Origin: Candidatus Melainabacteria bacterium
Lineage (GTDB): Bacteria > Cyanobacteriota > Vampirovibrionia > Obscuribacterales > Obscuribacteraceae
Reading direction: 5' to 3'
Assembly (NCBI GenBank): GCA_016699165.1
Contig: CP064963.1
Location: 3,410,001-3,474,000 of the forward strand
Length of the DNA: 64,000 bases
Shown here in pieces: positions 56,001 to 62,000 of this stretch. The notes under the pieces were generated by a model. That model made no database searches. It was not told the origin of the DNA and worked only from the letters and a program-made list of their open reading frames with translations. A program made the position numbers and the translations under genes. The first letter of the stretch is position 1. Each line of letters opens with the position of its first letter.

Positions 56001-59000
56001 CCAAGCCAAGGTCTGGTGAGCTTAATACGTCTGGATGGGAGAATGGTGGATTTGAAATTCAAGAAATGGGCACCGGGCGAGTAGTTCGCAGAGACTCGAC
56101 TGGCAACGTTCGAATCACTGATGATTCAAGCAGGGTGCTTTACGCAATTAGTGCCGATGGAGCCAATGAGATTTTCTATAATAGAAGCAACGGAGTTGTT
56201 TCTTCTGTTATTCATCAACCTTCTGGCTTCGTACGAGAATTCGGAGCCAGAAGCACAGTAGATAATGTGGCTTCTTTGTCCGCATCTCACAGTGCTTTCG
56301 ATTTACCCGACGGTGGTTATCGTTGGGGCAGCAAATTGAGCCATGATACTCATACTATCGATGGATCGACTGGAACATTCAAGCCTAGCACAGGCGAACT
56401 TGCCTATGAAAATATTGGCCACACCACAGACTTGAATACTCTGCAAAATGTTGTATTTGCATCTGAGCTGTCACCATATTTCCGAAAATTCCAGAGTGAT
56501 TTTTCAAGAGTTTTCAGAGATTTGCTGCAAAACGAAGCAGTATTCGAGCATATTCCAGATGACAGACTGATACCCGCTTATTTAGCTCTTCTTCAAGGCG
56601 AAAACCCGTCTAGAGATATCAGATTTCAACCCGAAGTAATCAAAGAAGCCACACGCGATATTCAATCTCGTCAAATTGCCCTGGCTGAAGTGATGCATCA
56701 TGCGCGCATGATGATTCAGGATCTTCAACCGGGAGAGATGGAGCCTAAAATTGATGTTCGACTCAGGCACGCAGTTGCGTATATGCGGGCTTCAGCCGAT
56801 TTGTTCAATGTAGTAGCTGCAGCTCGAGCTAGCCTGGGTGATCTCATTCCTGCCGATTTGCGATTGAAACTTGCTGTAAATGGTTTTAAGTCAACCAAGA
56901 CAGATGGTCAGTCGGAAATTGTTTTCACCTCAAACAAAAGAATAATTCTCAGAAAATCGCGCGATGGGCAGACAGAAATTTTGCTTGGCAAAGAAGTTGA
57001 AAGCCAGGATGTTTCTGCAACAGAAATTCAAGGGCAGTCCCAAAATGGTCAAGAGAATGCCAAAGTCCTTTACCGTATTACTGCTGGTGGTGATGAAACG
57101 TTTGCCTTCGCCAAAGACAATACACTAATACATAGCTCGGGCAATCGTTACCCAATGGCCTCTGGTAATGCTAATCTCGCTTCACCGCCACCAAATGCGA
57201 TACCGCCAAACGGAACTGCTTATCGACTTGATGCAAAAGGAAATATAGTCTTCGAATTCTCAGATGGCAGTCGCATCGTGTGGAGAAAAGAAGGCACGCA
57301 TGAAATTGTCAAAGCCGATAGTTCGATTCATTATCTTAATCTCAGCGCTGAAAGAGAGCAGCGCGCATTGCTTGATTTTATAGCCCAGGACGCAGAATTA
57401 AGCTCTATGCGTTTGGAAGATGCAATCAATTCTTTTGCTTATCGTCAAGGCGCATTACAAGAAACCAAAGCTGCATATTTGCGCCATGCATTCATGATTT
57501 TAAATGGAGAAAGGCATCTGGGCTCGCAAGAAACACTGCCTTCTTTGACTGAGCGCGCAATGTCTGTGCGAAGAATGCTTACTCAGGCTGCAAGTATCGA
57601 TTCGCTTTGGTTTGCCACAGCCAAATACTATCCAAGAGAGCGTCTTGCTGTCGGGTTTAGAGTGAATGCTGATGGTTCCATCGGACAGGCTATCGCAAAT
57701 TCGCCAACTCGATTTTTCCGCACTGGCGAGCCCCATATACATTTCGAACTCGATGATGCTGGAATCATCCGTGGTTATAGAAATGGTCGCGTCATTTCGG
57801 TGCTTCCTGCAGATGGGCTGGCTCCGATCTTTTTCAAATATAGCGCGTCAGGCAAGCCAACCGAAGTAATACTGGCTACAGGTGATTCATTTACTGGCAA
57901 GACTAAAGTGATGAAAGACGCCGATGGTCCTTATGCAGTGACTGTTATTCCCGAAAACTCTGCAGATGTCCACGTGTTTTATTTTGATGGCGCCAGAGAA
58001 GTTTTGACACGCGCCGCAAACAGATATATTGACGGAGTCGAAGAAAATTTTCAGAGCAGAGTGAGTGTAAGACCAGACGTCGAGCGTCGTTTGATGCAGT
58101 CGCTTGAATCGAACCCGGCTTTTTATTCAGTAATCAGAGATGCTCTGTCTGGCGATCTGACACCAGAAGATCTCTTTCAGATTCGAATGATCTTGCAAGG
58201 TCGTCGCACTCCTGGTGCACCAGAAGCCGAACTTGTAGCTCAAGCGCAGGGATTGGTCAAAACACTTTCGTTCTTGCGCGGAAAATACAAAGAAAATGTT
58301 TCAGTGCATATAAGCGATGATGGTGTTGTTCGTGCTTTTGGTAGTTCTGGCGAAGGAGTCAACACGGGCTCAGCTAAGCTTTATTCATTCGAGCCAGAAG
58401 AGTCGGTGCAAAGACCGCAAGCAAGATCTAAGCCTGCTTCAAATGATTCAGAAGTAATTGACTTCAGAACAAGACAATCAGAGTCGGCAAGAATTCTAGA
58501 TTCTGCTTCTGAGGCAAGGGCGCGAATTGAAGCTCCCAGTGTTGAAGCTCAACTCAATTTGCGGATTTCGATTGCAGATCAATCGTTACTGCAACATTTT
58601 TGGCAAATGTATCCAGAGCTTTCGGTCGCAATGTTCAACCGACTGTCTGAAATTCTTTCTGAAGTCAACAACGGTTGGATAAAAGATATACCGACTCTTT
58701 TTGCAACTAGAAGAAGCATGCTGAGTGATTTGGCTAAGCAGAGAGCTTTGGTGATTTCAATTGAAAAACAAATGATTGCCGAAGGGCTTGATCCTGCCTT
58801 CATTGCTGCTGCCAAACGAGGAGAAGAATCGGCAAGCTATGGCGAACTTGGAAGCAAATTGGCAGATGAAAATTCTAAGTACATTAAGGCTCGGTCTGAG
58901 CATGCGGCATTCAATAAAGAAATATTCGAAGAAATAGCAAAGCGTCGAAACGATCTCGAAATCGCCCTTAGAAAGTGGTTAGTTGAGTTGGATATGCCTG

Positions 59001-62000
59001 ATGTTACAATCGGACTGAAGCGGCCACCAAGGGTGAGAGCTGCATACGCTGATGCTTTTTATACGTTCGGACAAAGCAGAATTAGTTTTTCAGAGCATCT
59101 CACTCACGGTTCAACATCTGTTGACAATCTGACTGGCGCTCTATTTCATGAAGCAGTTCATCTGATGCAAGACTATTTAATTGTTCGTCGAGCAATTAAA
59201 GAAGTTCTCGGCGCTCATCAAGATGTTTCTAGTGTAAATCCTTCAGACGTGGCAGCGAAATACAGTCAGCTTACTGGCGGAACTCCAAGATCGAGTTCTA
59301 TCGCTGCGTTTATTAAGAAAGCAGCCACTCGCGATGTACTTATTACAGATGAAGAATTTGAGCATGCTGCACTTGTAGCCAATTCTGTGAAAACATACAA
59401 AGCATTGAATGAGAATCTTACTCATATGCAATCGTCACATGCTGCAGTTGAAGCTTTGATACAAAGATTAGACCAGTCTGAAAATTTTGACACGATAATT
59501 GAGCTGAAAGATGTTGTTACTTCTGGGTCGAATTTGGCGAAAGGCAAAGGATTCAGGCAGTATATGCAAAATTCTTTGGCGGTTTTGTCTGAAGTAAATA
59601 CTGAACTTGCAAGTCTTGACCCAGCTCAAAGAGATTTAGCGTCGTCAGCTCTATACGCCAAGTACAAAGAGAAGCTGAAACAGGCTATGGTTGCCGATTT
59701 GGCCGCTATGCGCGAAGAGATTTTGGGCTCATGGAATCCGTATGTAAATCAGCTACTAGAAAGAGAAGCATTTGTAACCAACGTTATTCAACCAAATTCG
59801 CTTGCTGAGCTCATGCCCTACTTACTGCCGGTAAGAGCCAATCACGACGGAATAAGAGTAAATTCCGCGCTTGATCCTAAAAAATTTGAAGCGCTTCTTA
59901 TAGCTTTGCGTAACAATTTTAGTTCTGTCAAGAATATAAAAAAACTAAGTCAAATTTCTCAGTTGGTTCTAGACCTCGAAATGATGAAAGATTTTCATCA
60001 AGAAAGTCTGGACTTGACTGCTCAAATTAGAAACGTAATTGAGCAGCGGTTAGCAGCCTTAAATGATATTGCGTACAGAAGCGTCGAGCCGGAGTTGAGT
60101 GTCAAAGGCGCTACACTAGCTGATTGGTTGCCCTTTTTAGAGAGTGAATCGACTGGTGCCAAATTTGATTCAGAGAAAATAAGACTCCTGCGTCGGGAGT
60201 TGTTTGACGAAGACGGCAATATTAATGAAACCGAAGTCAAGTCTCTCTTTGGTCAAAATGGAATTCCGCCAGCAGTAGAATTTGCTTTGCACAAATTGCG
60301 TTCTGGCGATGAGCCCACTCAAGTGCACATCGATAATGTTGTGGCAGGAATTAATGCGCACCTCGATCGGTTGAGAGCGATTGAAAGTACTGTAAACTCT
60401 CACGCCAGCGCGCAGGGCTTCGATACATATTACAGTTTGCCGCCAAATGTGTCGCAGCGAATTCTCAATCGCTGGAGTATATATGTTTCTCAAGGGCTCA
60501 GACCTAATACACCTATGGCAAGGGTTATTGCACAGGTCTATCCCAGAATGCAGCAAGCCATCGAACGGCTGGAAGAAGCCTGGCATTATGCCACTAAAGA
60601 TAGTGCAGCTCGTATGCAATGGCAACGTGATTTACATAAAGGAGTTAGCGAGAGAGAAACCTTGGCGCTTGATGCTAAGAATGCCTATCTTTTGTTGAAG
60701 GCTGCATTGAAAAGATTGGAAGCATCTCCTTCTGATTCGGCTCTTCAGTCTGATGTCACTCGACTCAAGCGAAATCATAAGCGTGCAGCAGAAGCATATC
60801 GAAAGGCGTTAGAGCCTGATTTAGTCGAATATCGAAGAAGAGAAAGTCAGTCGGCAGATCTTCTTCGAAAATTCGTCAAGGATCTCGGGTTGCACGCAAA
60901 CAATTTAAATTTCAAATCGATGGATGATTTCGGGCACTATGTAATCGGCTCGGGCGATGTTAATTTGAATCGGCAGTTGCTGCTCGATGCCCATGGAAGC
61001 AATTTGATAGGTGTCGTATCCGCACACGAAATAGCTGCTCATCTTGCAGATGATACTTTGATGGCTAGAGTTGCTATTCAAAAAGCAGAGAAGCGGTTAA
61101 AGGTCCAAATCGACTCGACTAATTCTGAGCATTTACAAGCCGTGCAAAATGAGTATGCCCAAGCCTTGCGTGGAAAAGCAGAACTGCAAGAAGCCTGGCT
61201 GGTCAAATTATTGGAGGAGCGAAGCAATCGACCTGAATGGCAGCGCAATTTGAGTGCTGATGAAATCAAACACGTTAGAAAAGTGGTTGAATCCTTCATC
61301 GACCTTCTCGATTCAAAAGATATCCCGCTCAGTGAGACGAGATTGGGCAAGATTTTAGAGCGTTCGAGAGTAATTGCATCTTACGGAATTAGATTGCAAT
61401 TAGAAGCAGAACAACGACTCGGTTTTAGTGAACTGCATAATCTTTTGTTTGAAATGAGCAGACGTAATAGCAAGTCTGCTAGTCGTCTGCGTGCTGAGCT
61501 CCTGGGACCAGGCGCATTACCTAAAGAATTGAAGCGTGCGCTTAAGGTCTATAGTCGACTTACTCAAAATGATAGTCAAAATGTTTTGACTGTTGCCCAG
61601 CAACAAGAGCGTAATATTGAGTACGCAAAAGTCCAGGAATACTTGATAAGTAGAATCCTCAAACAGCTGGAGAGAAATAATAAGAAGGCTGCTGCTGCTG
61701 ATTTGCAGGGGGATTATTACACTTCCTTCCGTGAGCGTATGGCAACACGCGCCATGGAGCACCACAGTGGGTTCAAGCATTTCTTAGACGCTTACCAGCG
61801 AGGTGTCGATCTAGGTAGATGGCTAGAAGCAATAGATCAAGATGGAAAACCAGTCGACCTTACTGCACGCCAGAAGAGCAAGGGGCTGGTAAGGATAGAA
61901 CCGGGTGAGCAAGGGCAACAACCAAGAATTATTTCAGCTGAAAATTCGCGAGCAAGAATCGAAGTCGATCGCCACGAATCTTTCGATCCTCCTTTCATCC

